This document shows, in pieces, positions 1 to 8,865 of a DNA stretch of 35,703 nucleotides. The notes beneath the pieces were generated by a model. It had not been told where the DNA came from, did not search any database, and saw only the letters and a list, made by a program, of their open reading frames with translations. The DNA comes from Chloroflexota bacterium (GTDB lineage: Bacteria > Chloroflexota > Limnocylindria > Limnocylindrales > CSP1-4): positions 1-35,703 of the forward strand of contig JAKAJU010000002.1 in assembly GCA_021813655.1 (NCBI GenBank), written 5' to 3'. The first letter of the stretch is position 1. Each line of letters opens with the position of its first letter. The translations under genes were made by a program, and so were the position numbers.

Positions 1-2309
1 CATCCGAGACAGATCCCGGTGGCCGGGTCGTCGGTGGACGCGACGGCACCGGAGTCCAGTTCGTGGAGCGCGCCGAGGGGGGTCCGCGACGTCGTGTAGC
101 GGCACGTCGGATACCGCGAGCAGCCCGCGAAGACCGATCCGGTGCGGCCGGCCCGCCGCGCGACGAGGAAGCCTGTCCCGCAGCGCGGGCACGGGGCCGC
201 GAAGGGGAGCGTCGGCGGAGGGGGCGGGCCCTCCTTCTTGATGTAGCGGCAGGCGGGATACCGGTCGCAGCCCACGAACGGCCCGAATCGTCCGCGACGC
301 GCGACGAGCGTGCCGCCGTCAGACGAGCCACATTCCGGACACGGCTCTCCGACCCCCTGCTGCGGGCCGCCGCCCTGGGCCGCGGCGGTCTCACTCGACG
401 CCCCTGCTGCCGCGCCGGGCGTCGGCAGGGGTCGGCTCTCCTTGTGCTCGGGATACCGCGAGCACGCAAGGTACTCGCCGTAGCGCCCGGCCCTCACGAC
501 CATCGGGTGGCCCTCGGAGCACACGAACTCGCCCTCGAGCCCGGCATCCGCCGGCGCGAGGCCGATGTCGGCCGGACGGAGCTCCTTGGCCTTCATCGTC
601 GCGCGCGCCGCGAGCGGCCCGTAGAACGCGCGAACGACGGGCACCCATCGGCGCTTCCCGCTCGCGACCGCGTCGAGGTCGCTCTCCATCCGCGCCGTGA
701 AGTCCACGTCGACGAACTCGCCGAAGTGGGCAACGAGGAGGTCCGTCACGATGAACCCGACCGGCTCCGGGACGAGGCGCCGCTCGCGCACGGTCACGTA
801 GCCGCGGTCGACGATCGTCGAGACCGTTGCCGCGTACGTGCTCGGGCGCCCGATGCCGAAGTCCTCGAGCGCCTTGATGAGCGACGCCTCCGTGTATCGC
901 GGCGGGGGCTCCGTGAAGTGCTGCGTGGGGCGCACGTCCGCCCCGTCGGCCTCGGTCCGTGCGACCTCGGTCACCTCGCCCTCGCGGAGCTGCGGCAGCG
1001 AGGCCTCGCGCTCGTCCTCGCCGTCGTCGCGACCCTCGGTGTAGACGCGACTGAAGCCGTCGAAGATCGTCCGCGTCGCGCTCGCACGCAGCCCGAATCG
1101 CCCGTCCTCGAGCTCGACGGTCGCCGTCTCCATCCGCTTCGGCGCCATCTGGCTCGCGATCGCCCGCTGCCAGATGAGCCGGTACAGGCGTGCCTCGTCG
1201 CTCTTGAGCGAACGGGCGACGCGCTCGGGGTCGCGGGCGAACGAGGTCGGCCGGATCGCCTCGTGCGCTTCCTGCGCGTTGCGGGACTTCGTCTTGTAGT
1301 GGCGGCCCTTCGGCATCCCGTACGCGGGGCCGAACCGATCGACGACGACCGACTGGGCCTCCCGCATCGCCTGCGACGCGATCGCGACCGAATCCGTTCG
1401 CATGTAGGTGATGAGACCGACCTGCTCGCCGTCGACCTCGATGCCTTCATAGAGGCGCTGGGCGACGGACATCGTCCGCTTCGGCGCGAAGCCGAGCTTG
1501 CGGCTCGCCTCCTGCTGGAGGGTCGACGTCGTGAAGGGCGGGGCCGGGTTCCGTGTCGACGGACGGACGCTCGTCGCCGTGACGACGGGGTGCGCCGCCC
1601 CGAGCTCCTCGACGAGTCGCGCGGCCGTCGCAGCGTCACCGATCGTGGGCTTCGCGCCGTCGACGCGGACGAGATCCGCGACGAAGGTCTCGCCCGCCGC
1701 CGTCCGGAGGAGCGCCTCGATCGTCCAGTACTCCTCGGCGACGAACGCACGGATCGCCCGCTCGCGCTCCACGACGAGGCGCACCGCGACCGACTGCACG
1801 CGGCCGGCCGACAGGCCGGACCGGACCTTGCGCCACAGCAGCGGGCTGATCGTGTAGCCGACGAGACGATCGACCACCCGACGCGCCTGCTGCGCGTCCA
1901 CGAGATGGCGGTCGATGCCCCGGGGATGCGCGAACGCCTCGCGGATCGCCTGCTCCGTGATCTCGCTGAACGTCACGCGGCGGGTCCGCTCCTCCGGCAG
2001 GTGCGCCGCCTCGGCCACGTGCCACGCGATCGCCTCCCCCTCGCGGTCGAGATCCGTCGCGAGGTAGATCGTCGGGGCGGTCCGGGCCGCCTTCTCAATC
2101 GCCTGGACCTGGCGTGCCCTGTCGGCGACGATCTCGTACTCCGGCGCGAAGTCGTTCGCGACGTCCACGCCCATCTCGCCCTTCGCCGGGTGCTCGGGGA
2201 GGTCGCGGACGTGACCGTACGAGGCGAGGACGCGGAAGTCCGGTCCGAGATACCGCTCGATCGTGCGCGCCTTGGCGGGCGACTCCACGATCACAAGGTT
2301 CCTGCTCAT
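1..2309 (-). CDS. topA: DNA topoisomerase I (type IA), 3' end truncated by window edge
   Basis: Manual reverse translation from ATG at 2309: MSRNLVIVESPAKARTIERYLGPDF... (Toprim start), DLDREGEAIAWH, SAGRVQSVAVRL, GLITYMRTDS (active-site Tyr context), then C-terminal zinc ribbons (CPECGSSDGGTLVARRGRFGPFVGCDRYPACRY, CPRCGTGFLVARRAGRTGSVFAGCSRYPTCRY). Not listed in the ORF track because it is open at the edge. Confidence 0.97.
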   Translation of the reverse strand, partial: MSRNLVIVESPAKARTIERYLGPDFRVLASYGHVRDLPEHPAKGEMGVDVANDFAPEYEIVADRARQVQAIEKAARTAPTIYLATDLDREGEAIAWHVAEAAHLPEERTRRVTFSEITEQAIREAFAHPRGIDRHLVDAQQARRVVDRLVGYTISPLLWRKVRSGLSAGRVQSVAVRLVVERERAIRAFVAEEYWTIEALLRTAAGETFVADLVRVDGAKPTIGDAATAARLVEELGAAHPVVTATSVRPSTRNPAPPFTTSTLQQEASRKLGFAPKRTMSVAQRLYEGIEVDGEQVGLITYMRTDSVAIASQAMREAQSVVVDRFGPAYGMPKGRHYKTKSRNAQEAHEAIRPTSFARDPERVARSLKSDEARLYRLIWQRAIASQMAPKRMETATVELEDGRFGLRASATRTIFDGFSRVYTEGRDDGEDEREASLPQLREGEVTEVARTEADGADVRPTQHFTEPPPRYTEASLIKALEDFGIGRPSTYAATVSTIVDRGYVTVRERRLVPEPVGFIVTDLLVAHFGEFVDVDFTARMESDLDAVASGKRRWVPVVRAFYGPLAARATMKAKELRPADIGLAPADAGLEGEFVCSEGHPMVVRAGRYGEYLACSRYPEHKESRPLPTPGAAAGASSETAAAQGGGPQQGVGEPCPECGSSDGGTLVARRGRFGPFVGCDRYPACRYIKKEGPPPPPTLPFAAPCPRCGTGFLVARRAGRTGSVFAGCSRYPTCRYTTSRTPLGALHELDSGAVASTDDPATGICLG

Positions 2310-2358
2310 CGCGGGGGAGTCTAGCATCGGCCCATCGCCGGCCGGCTCGTCGCGATCG

Positions 2359-2679
2359 TCAGGACTCCCGGATCCTCCTGAGGAGATCCTCGTCGATCTC
2401 GAGCTCCGGCTCGACCTGCTCGGCCTCCACGACCTCCGTCCCGTACGTCCCGCTCATGTCGCCCGCTGAGGACGCGGGCACCTCGATGAACCGTACGTGC
2501 GGAAGCGGGAAGAGGAAGAAGGAGTCGCTCCGGTCCACGAAGAGCGGGCGCTTCCCCGCGACCGTCCGGACATTCGTGCACACGACGCACGCGTCAGAGC
2601 TGGACGGCAGCGAGAAGAGGTCGACGAGGAGCGGCTGCTCGCCGTGCAGGTGCAGGACGGCGTCGCGGATGACGGCCAC
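2359..2679 (-). CDS. conserved-looking hypothetical protein, 106 aa (GTG start)
   Basis: Non-repetitive amino acid composition (MAVIRDAVLHLHGEQPLLVDLFSLPSSSDACVVCTNVRTVAGKRPLFVDRSDSFFLFPLPHVRFIEVP...), fits between the flanking genes on the same strand with 12 nt to the upstream stop. Confidence 0.7.
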   Translation of the reverse strand: MAVIRDAVLHLHGEQPLLVDLFSLPSSSDACVVCTNVRTVAGKRPLFVDRSDSFFLFPLPHVRFIEVPASSAGDMSGTYGTEVVEAEQVEPELEIDEDLLRRIRES

Positions 2680-2691
2680 GGGCGGCGCCGG

Positions 2692-4365
2692 CTACGGCGT
2701 GTAGAAGTCCGAGACGATCCGGACGCTGCCCTCATGGACCCAGACGCCGATCCCGACCCGCGTGTACGCGGCGTTCATGAGGTTCACGTAGTGACCGCCG
2801 TTGTACGGCTTCTCGCTCTGGAAGAAGAGCTCGGTCGCGATCGCGCCGCGAGCGGGGTCGCCCGACGGGCAGCCGATGTTCTCCGCCCACCGGTAGCTCC
2901 GGAAGCCGGCCCGCGCGAGGCGCGTGCCCGGGTTGCCGTCGAGGAAGTGGTCGCAGGCCCCGCGCTCGGCCAGGTACTTCGCGTACGGACGCGCGACCTT
3001 GGCCGCGATCGAGGCGTCGTAGACGAGCGGCGCGACGTCGCGCCCGCCGGGGCTCGTGCACGAGCCGTTCGACGCGACCCAGCCGCCGGTCCTGGTGCAG
3101 TTCATCAGCGTGAGGAAGTAGCGCTCGACAGACGCCCACGCGCCGCCGCCGACGACGGCACCCGCGCTGGGGGCGGGCGCAGTCGACCTCGACCGCGTGG
3201 CCCTCGTCGAGTTCGAGGCGGTCGTCGCGGACTTGGGCTTCGCCGGGGGCTTGGGCGCGGCCGGCTTCAGCACCGTCGTGAACGTCGCGGTGGTGGTCTT
3301 CGCGAGCGGCGCGCCCGATGCCGATCGAGCCTTCGTGGAGACCGACAGGACGACCTTCGCCGCGTACGGCAGCGCCGACTTCGGCGTGAAGACGAGGACG
3401 GTGTCACCCTCCGCCCACCGGACCTTGCCCGCGATCGCCTTGCCCTTCACGGTCGCCTTGAACGCCGCGGCCGTCTTCGTCCGATCCATCTTCGCGGTGA
3501 ACCGGACGGACAGCACGGCGTCGCGCGCGACCTTCGTCGCCTTCGCCGTGGGGCGGAACCGGACCACCGCCGGAGCGGCCGTGGTCCTCGCCGCGAGGCG
3601 CCGGACAGCCCCGACCGCCGCGCCGTCGGCGTCCAGCAGGCCGGCGCCGAGCGCGACCGTGTACACCGTGTCCGCCTTCAGCGGCGCCACCGGCGTCACC
3701 GTGACGACGGTCCCGCCGGCCCGCGCCGCGCTCGTGACCTTGATCTTCACCGCCGGCGTGATCTTCAGGGCCGCACGGACCGTGGCGACGTCCACGGGGT
3801 GATCGAATGTCAGCGTGAACGCCGAATCCGTCGTGATTCGCTTGCCGTCCGTCTTCGTGGCCGCGAGCACGGCCGCCGTGGCCGGGCGCGTGACGAACGA
3901 CGAGCGCACGGGCGCGGCCAAGGCGGCCCCCTGCGCGTCGCGGGCTCCCGCGTCGACCGTCACCGTCACGTAGGTCGCAGGCGCCCAGGGGGTCGAGGGC
4001 GAGACGATGAGCCGTCGGCCGCCGTCCTCCCAGCGGAGCGTGACCGCTGTGGCCGGCTGGACGCGCAGCGCGGTCGCGACGCTCGCAGCGTCCATGGGGG
4101 ACGTGAAGTCGATCGTGACCGCGCTCGCGAGCGCGGCATCGGTCTGCAGGGGCCCGGAGAGGCGGGCCGCGACCACGGGCGCGATCGGCGTCGTGGGCCT
4201 CGCCGCCGCCTCGCGTGGTGCGAGGGCGACGACCGAGGCGCCCGCGAGGGCCACCATCCCCACGATCAGCGCCACGCGAGAGGCGGCGGAGCGCCGCACG
4301 GCCGACGTGGCGACGATGGCGGCGACGATCGGGATGGACAGCACCGCGGCTGCGAGATTGCGCAA
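2692..4365 (-). CDS. secreted/membrane-anchored protein with three Big_5 (Ig-like) repeats and a C-terminal CAP/SCP-like domain
   Basis: In-frame part of ORF 2692..5670. TTG start at 4365 preceded by AGGAGG with 5-nt spacing. N-terminal hydrophobic segment; three repeats of the type '..F..pmd..tv..al.v.P......w....l...P..pl...t.Y.v.v..ga.d..G..l......f.T'; C-terminal LTLMNCTR...LVYDASIAAKVARPYAKYLAERGACDHF...RAGFRSYRWAENIGCPSG...SEKPYNGGHYVNLMNAAYTRVGIGVWV is typical of bacterial CAP domains. An alternative in-frame ATG start lies at 4485. Confidence 0.85.
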   Translation of the reverse strand: MRNLAAAVLSIPIVAAIVATSAVRRSAASRVALIVGMVALAGASVVALAPREAAARPTTPIAPVVAARLSGPLQTDAALASAVTIDFTSPMDAASVATALRVQPATAVTLRWEDGGRRLIVSPSTPWAPATYVTVTVDAGARDAQGAALAAPVRSSFVTRPATAAVLAATKTDGKRITTDSAFTLTFDHPVDVATVRAALKITPAVKIKVTSAARAGGTVVTVTPVAPLKADTVYTVALGAGLLDADGAAVGAVRRLAARTTAAPAVVRFRPTAKATKVARDAVLSVRFTAKMDRTKTAAAFKATVKGKAIAGKVRWAEGDTVLVFTPKSALPYAAKVVLSVSTKARSASGAPLAKTTTATFTTVLKPAAPKPPAKPKSATTASNSTRATRSRSTAPAPSAGAVVGGGAWASVERYFLTLMNCTRTGGWVASNGSCTSPGGRDVAPLVYDASIAAKVARPYAKYLAERGACDHFLDGNPGTRLARAGFRSYRWAENIGCPSGDPARGAIATELFFQSEKPYNGGHYVNLMNAAYTRVGIGVWVHEGSVRIVSDFYTP

Positions 4366-4502
4366 TAACTCCTCCTGGTCGGGGGACTCCCGCTCTCCGC
4401 GGGGATCCGCGCCCGGCTCGGACGCAGTCCGGTCCACCGGAGGGTACACCGGACGGACAGGGTCGGGCAACCACTGTGCCGGCATGCGAGCGTGGACGCG
4501 CG

Positions 4503-5837
4503 TCACGCAAGGTCCGACAGCGGCCCGGAGAGACGGTACCGGCCATAGGCGGCGGCCACCAGCCCGAGATCCTCCAGCATCGTCAGGGCGGCGAGGGCGC
4601 CCGGGACCGAGAGGCCCGTCGCCGCCACGACGTGGTCTGCGCCGCGCGACCCTCCCGACAGCGAGCGCGCCACCGCCGCCACGGGGCCTGGCAACCCCGC
4701 GAGGACCGCCGCCGGGCTCGGGCTCGTGACCGAGGAGGCGGGGCCGCGCGATCTCCCCGTCCCGATGGTCGCCAGAGCCGCCCCACCGACGAGTCCGAGG
4801 TCCTCCACGAGCCCGCCCACGCTCGCGACCACGCGGACCCCACCGGGGTACTCGCGAAGAAGCCCGAGACACCCGGCGCTCATCGGCGCGTCGAGAGACC
4901 CGGGGACGACGAAGCACTCCCGGCCCTGCTCGAGCGCCCAACCGGCGGTGATGAGGGCGCCGCTCCGCGGGCCGGCCTCGACGACGACGGTCGCCTCGGC
5001 GAGCCCGCTGATCACGCGGTTCCGACGCGGGAATGTCCCGCGAGACGGGCTCGTCGCCGGGGCATGCTCGCTCGCGATCGCGCCGCCCGACGAGACGATC
5101 CGCTCGGCAAGGGACGCATGCTGCCGGAGGACGGCACGGGCGTGGCCTCCACCGATGACGGCGATCGTGCGCCCGCCGACGCCTACCGTGGCCGCGTGGG
5201 CGACACCGTCGATGCCGGACGCGAGGCCGGAGATCACGACGGCGCCGGCTCGGGCGACCGAACCGGCGATCCGGGCGGCGACCGAGCGGCCGGCGTCGGT
5301 GGGACGGCGCGTGCCGACGACCGCGACGCTCCTCGTCTCCGCAAGGCCGTCGAGCGACCCGCGGACGAAGAGGACCGGCGGAGGCAGCTCGATCCCCGCG
5401 AGCAGGGCGGGATAGCCCGGATCGTCGAGCGTCAGCACCGTCAGGCCCGCCTCGCGGATCGACGTCAGGATCCGACGACGATCCTGCACTGCCGTCGCGA
5501 TCGCCTCGCCGAGCCCGCGGCTCGTTCGCGGGCCCATCGCCGCGACCAAGGCCGCAGCACCGTCGGACCGGCTCGCCGCGACGAGGACCGATCGCGCGTC
5601 GCCGTAGGCGCTCACAAGCGCGACGAGACCGGCCGGCCCGAGCCCGTCGACCGATGCGAGCACCGCCCACGCGTCGGACTCGTCATCGTGGCGCCTGCGA
5701 CGTCCGCGGGACGCGAGCTCGGGCGGCGCGGAGGCGGCGACCGACTCGCCCGTCGGCAGAACCGCGGCGGCCGGAGCCGGATCGACGCCTCGGACCGGGC
5801 CAGGACCGACCGGACCGTCCCGTCCGACGCCGAGCAC
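4503..5837 (-). CDS. dprA: DNA-processing protein DprA/Smf
   Basis: SVAVVGTRRPTDAGRSVAARIAGSVARAGAVVISGLASGIDGVAHAATV...TIAVIGGG...GGAIASEHAPATSPSRGTFPRRNRVISGLAEATVVVEAGPRSGALITAGWALEQGRECFVVPGSLDAPMSAGCLGLLREY: DprA Rossmann-fold signatures. Confidence 0.96.
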   Translation of the reverse strand: MLGVGRDGPVGPGPVRGVDPAPAAAVLPTGESVAASAPPELASRGRRRRHDDESDAWAVLASVDGLGPAGLVALVSAYGDARSVLVAASRSDGAAALVAAMGPRTSRGLGEAIATAVQDRRRILTSIREAGLTVLTLDDPGYPALLAGIELPPPVLFVRGSLDGLAETRSVAVVGTRRPTDAGRSVAARIAGSVARAGAVVISGLASGIDGVAHAATVGVGGRTIAVIGGGHARAVLRQHASLAERIVSSGGAIASEHAPATSPSRGTFPRRNRVISGLAEATVVVEAGPRSGALITAGWALEQGRECFVVPGSLDAPMSAGCLGLLREYPGGVRVVASVGGLVEDLGLVGGAALATIGTGRSRGPASSVTSPSPAAVLAGLPGPVAAVARSLSGGSRGADHVVAATGLSVPGALAALTMLEDLGLVAAAYGRYRLSGPLSDLA

Positions 5838-5844
5838 GCCTGCC

Positions 5845-7461
5845 TCAGGCCGCGACGCCGGACGCGAGGCGGTACCGGGCAGCCTCGGCGACGTGGTCCG
5901 GTCCGACGCGCTCGTCGCCGGCGAGGTCGGCGATCGTCCGCGCGACGCGGATCGTGCGTTCCGTCCCTCGAGCCGACAGCCGCTCCCGCTCGTCGATCCG
6001 CCGCAGTCGGTCGCGTGCCGCGGGCGTCACCGCCGCCAGCGCGCGCAGCCGCCGCCCGGCGAGCCTGGCGTTGGGCACACCGCCGTTGCGTGCCGCCTGA
6101 GCAGCCCGTGCTGACGCGATCCGGGCACGCACCGTCGCGGACGGCTCGGGGTCAGCAGCCCGGAGCAGCTCCACCGCCGGGACGCGTGGCATCCATGCCC
6201 AGAGGTCGATCCGGTCGCGCAGCGGCCCGGAGACCCGCGCGGCATACCGCTCGGGCGTCCCGGAGATGCAGCGACAGGCCGCGCCGTCGTCGCCCGCGTG
6301 TCCGCACGGGCACGGGTTCATCGCGGCGACCAGCTGGAAGCGCGCCGGGAACGTCGTGGCCCGGCCCGCCCGCGCGATGACGACGTGACCGTCCTCGAGC
6401 GGCTGGCGCAGCGCCTCCAGGACGTCTCGCGAGAACTCGGGCAATTCGTCGAGGAAGAGGACGCCCCCGTCGGCGAGGCTGACTTCGCCCGGCGAGAGCA
6501 TGGGACCACCCCCGACGAGGGCCGCGTACGAGGCCGTGTGATGCGGCGCGCGGAACGGCCGCCCTCGGACGAGCGCCCCGAACGGGCCAAGGCCTGCCGC
6601 CGACGCCACGACGGTCGCCGCGAGAGCCTCCGCGTCGTCGAGATCCGGGAGGAGCGTGGGGATCGTGCGGGCGAGGAGCGTCTTGCCGGTGCCCGGCGGG
6701 CCCACGAGGACGAGCGAGTGCCCGCCGGCAAGGGCGACCTCGAGGCCGCGCCGGGCTTCCGACTGACCGCGGACCTCGGCGAGATCGGGGTGCGCGTCCC
6801 CGACCGCGGCACGCGGCGTCGCCGCATCGACCGTGGCGCCGCCCGGCGTGCGCTCTGGCCCGACGCCGCCCGATTCGGCACCCGATCTCCCGGAGCAGGG
6901 CGTCGGGTCCATCGCGACGATCCGCGGGATCCGCGCCCGCACCGCTCCGGTTCGTCGGCGGTGCGCGACGAGCTCCGCAAGCCCACCGAGGTCCGCGACC
7001 TCCACGACATCGAGACCGGGCACGAGCCGCGCCTCCGGGCCCGCGCCGGCGGGCACGGCGAGACGACGGACGCCGCGCCGCCCGAGTGCGATCGCCAGCG
7101 GCAGGATCCCGGGGACGGTGCGGATCTCGCCGCCGAGCGACAGCTCACCGATGATCGCCCACCGGTCCCGGGCCGCCAACTGCTCCGATCCGAGCAGGAT
7201 CCCCACGGCGATCGCCGCGTCGAGGCTCGATCCGGCCTTGCGCATGTCCGGCGGCGCGAGGTTCACGGTGATCCGCCGCGCGGGATGGACGAACCCGCTG
7301 TTGCGGATCGCGCCACGGATCCTTTCGCGCGATTCCTGGAGAGCCGCGTCGGCGAGACCGACGATCGTGAACCCCGGGAGCCCCGGCGCGACGTCGACCT
7401 CGACGCGGATGACGCGACCTTCGAGGCCCCGCAGGGTGGCGGATGCGAGCGTGACGAGCAT
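5845..7461 (-). CDS. comM: YifB/ComM family Mg chelatase-like AAA+ ATPase
   Basis: MLVTLASATLRGLEGRVIRVEVDVAPGLPGFTIVGLADAALQESRERIRGAIRNSGF...RITVNLAPPDMRKAGSSLDAAIAVGIL; Walker [59 protein letters not shown]. Confidence 0.96.
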   Translation of the reverse strand: MLVTLASATLRGLEGRVIRVEVDVAPGLPGFTIVGLADAALQESRERIRGAIRNSGFVHPARRITVNLAPPDMRKAGSSLDAAIAVGILLGSEQLAARDRWAIIGELSLGGEIRTVPGILPLAIALGRRGVRRLAVPAGAGPEARLVPGLDVVEVADLGGLAELVAHRRRTGAVRARIPRIVAMDPTPCSGRSGAESGGVGPERTPGGATVDAATPRAAVGDAHPDLAEVRGQSEARRGLEVALAGGHSLVLVGPPGTGKTLLARTIPTLLPDLDDAEALAATVVASAAGLGPFGALVRGRPFRAPHHTASYAALVGGGPMLSPGEVSLADGGVLFLDELPEFSRDVLEALRQPLEDGHVVIARAGRATTFPARFQLVAAMNPCPCGHAGDDGAACRCISGTPERYAARVSGPLRDRIDLWAWMPRVPAVELLRAADPEPSATVRARIASARAAQAARNGGVPNARLAGRRLRALAAVTPAARDRLRRIDERERLSARGTERTIRVARTIADLAGDERVGPDHVAEAARYRLASGVAA

Positions 7462-7528
7462 GCCCCGAGTCTCGTCGGGGCCCGTCGTCCTCGCGTTGGC
7501 GGCGGGTGCGCGGCAGCTCAGCCGCCGA

Positions 7529-8683
7529 TCACCGCGCGATCTCCTCCTCGCGCTCCGCGTCGATCGCTCGCGCGATCCCGACGACGGCGCGGCCCAGCGC
7601 GCTGTCGGGGCGGCCCTCGAGGACCGGCTCGCCGCTGTTGAGCGCGCTGATCGCGCCGCGGTAGTCGTTCACCACCTGGAGGTCGATCCGGTGGCGCAGC
7701 GCGCTCTCCGCGTTCTTCACGTTGATCCCCGTGAACGCGGTCGAGCGGTTGAGCACGAGCTTCACCCGGGCCCGATCGTACGCGAGGTTCGAGAGGGTCT
7801 CGAGGACGATCCGCACGTTCTTGAGGCTCGCAAGGTCGGCGGTCAGGACGACGAAGATCGCCTGGGCGGCGTCGAAGATCCGCAGGTTCACCTCGTCAAG
7901 GCGCTTGTCCGTGTCGACGACGACGAAGTCGTACGTCGACCGCAGGATCTCGAGGATCTGGGGGAAATGCTCGGGCGTCACGAGCTCCGCCGTCTCCGGC
8001 GAGGGCGGGGCGAGCAGGACGTCGATGCCCGAATCGTGGCGGACCATCACCTGCCGGACGAGCTCGGCGTCGATCGTCGGCGCGCTCACGATGTCGACGA
8101 TGCTCTTGCGGTCGAGCCCGAGATCGAGGAATACGCGGTGGTCCCCGAACTGGAGATTCCCGTCCACGAGGGCGACGTCGCGGCCGGCGTCGCGGTGGAG
8201 GGCGATCGCGACGTTGATCGCGAGCGTCGTCGTGCCCACCCCGCCCTTCGCGCCGTAGAAGGCGAGGATCCCGCCGGTCGGTGCGGCCGGTTCCTCTTCG
8301 AGCGCCGGCGCGAAGCGCGACAGGAGGCTCCGGATCCGCGCGATCAGCTCGGCCGGATGGAACGGCTTCATGAGGTAGTCGTCGGCGCCTGCGCGCAGGC
8401 CACGGATCCGCTGCTCGACGTCCCCCTCGGCCGTGAGCATGACGATCGGGACGTGGGCCCCCGCTCCCTCGTCCTCGCGGATCCGCTGTGCGACCGCGTA
8501 GCCGTCGAGTCGCGGCAGCATGAGGTCGAGGATGACGAGCGCGGGGTGCTCGGCGGCCCATGCCTTGAGGGCCTCCGGTCCGTCGCTCACGACGGAGACC
8601 TCGAACCCCTCCTGGCGGAGCGTGTACGAGAGGAGCCGCTGGACGTTCGGGTCGTCGTCGACGACCAGGATCCTGGCTGCCAT
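7529..8683 (-). CDS. response-regulator receiver domain fused to a ParA/MinD-like ATPase (CpaE/TadZ-like)
   Basis: MAARILVVDDDPNVQRLLSYTLRQEGFEVSVVSDGPEALKAW...LVILDLMLPRLDGYAVAQRI...DDYLMKPFHPAELIARIRSLL (intact receiver) followed by GGILAFYGAKGGVGTTTLAINVAIALHRDAGRDVALVDGNLQFGDHRVFLDL (deviant Walker A, KGGVGTTT). Start placed at ATG 8683, where the receiver begins. Confidence 0.9.
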   Translation of the reverse strand: MAARILVVDDDPNVQRLLSYTLRQEGFEVSVVSDGPEALKAWAAEHPALVILDLMLPRLDGYAVAQRIREDEGAGAHVPIVMLTAEGDVEQRIRGLRAGADDYLMKPFHPAELIARIRSLLSRFAPALEEEPAAPTGGILAFYGAKGGVGTTTLAINVAIALHRDAGRDVALVDGNLQFGDHRVFLDLGLDRKSIVDIVSAPTIDAELVRQVMVRHDSGIDVLLAPPSPETAELVTPEHFPQILEILRSTYDFVVVDTDKRLDEVNLRIFDAAQAIFVVLTADLASLKNVRIVLETLSNLAYDRARVKLVLNRSTAFTGINVKNAESALRHRIDLQVVNDYRGAISALNSGEPVLEGRPDSALGRAVVGIARAIDAEREEEIAR

Positions 8684-8756
8684 CGACCTCACTCGATCCC
8701 TGGGAACGACGGGCCGCTCCGCGTCACCGCGGCGCGTCGCGCCGATGCCGGACGCG

Positions 8757-8762
8757 AGTATA
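8757..8762 (-). promoter_or_regulatory. candidate -10 element TATACT upstream of the receiver-ParA gene
   Basis: TATACT on the minus strand, about 73 nt upstream of ATG 8683. Confidence 0.4.
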
Positions 8763-8865
8763 GGGGACGCCACGGGGCCCTCCGCACGGGCCGGACCTCC
8801 CTCGCCCCGACCCGGGTCGCCAGGAGCGCTGTCAGGCGCCCGATCGGCCCATGGGGGGCGTCGCG

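Noticed and set aside
63-2324. 753-aa plus-strand ORF opposite topA
   Set aside because: Arg/Asp-rich low-information translation antisense to a clear topA; GC-rich shadow ORF.
2497-4368. 623-aa plus-strand ORF opposite the Big_5-CAP gene
   Set aside because: Shadow ORF, R/D/G-rich, no domain-like pattern.
2692-5670. 992-aa minus-strand ORF read as one giant fusion protein
   Set aside because: Its first ~550 residues are an off-frame reading of dprA; only the part from TTG 4365 (or ATG 4485) is credible.
7440-7480. Leaderless promoter for comM (GAGACT-CGGGGC-ATG)
   Set aside because: Hexamer lacks the TA at positions 1-2; too weak compared with tyrA/topA/ftsB-like examples.
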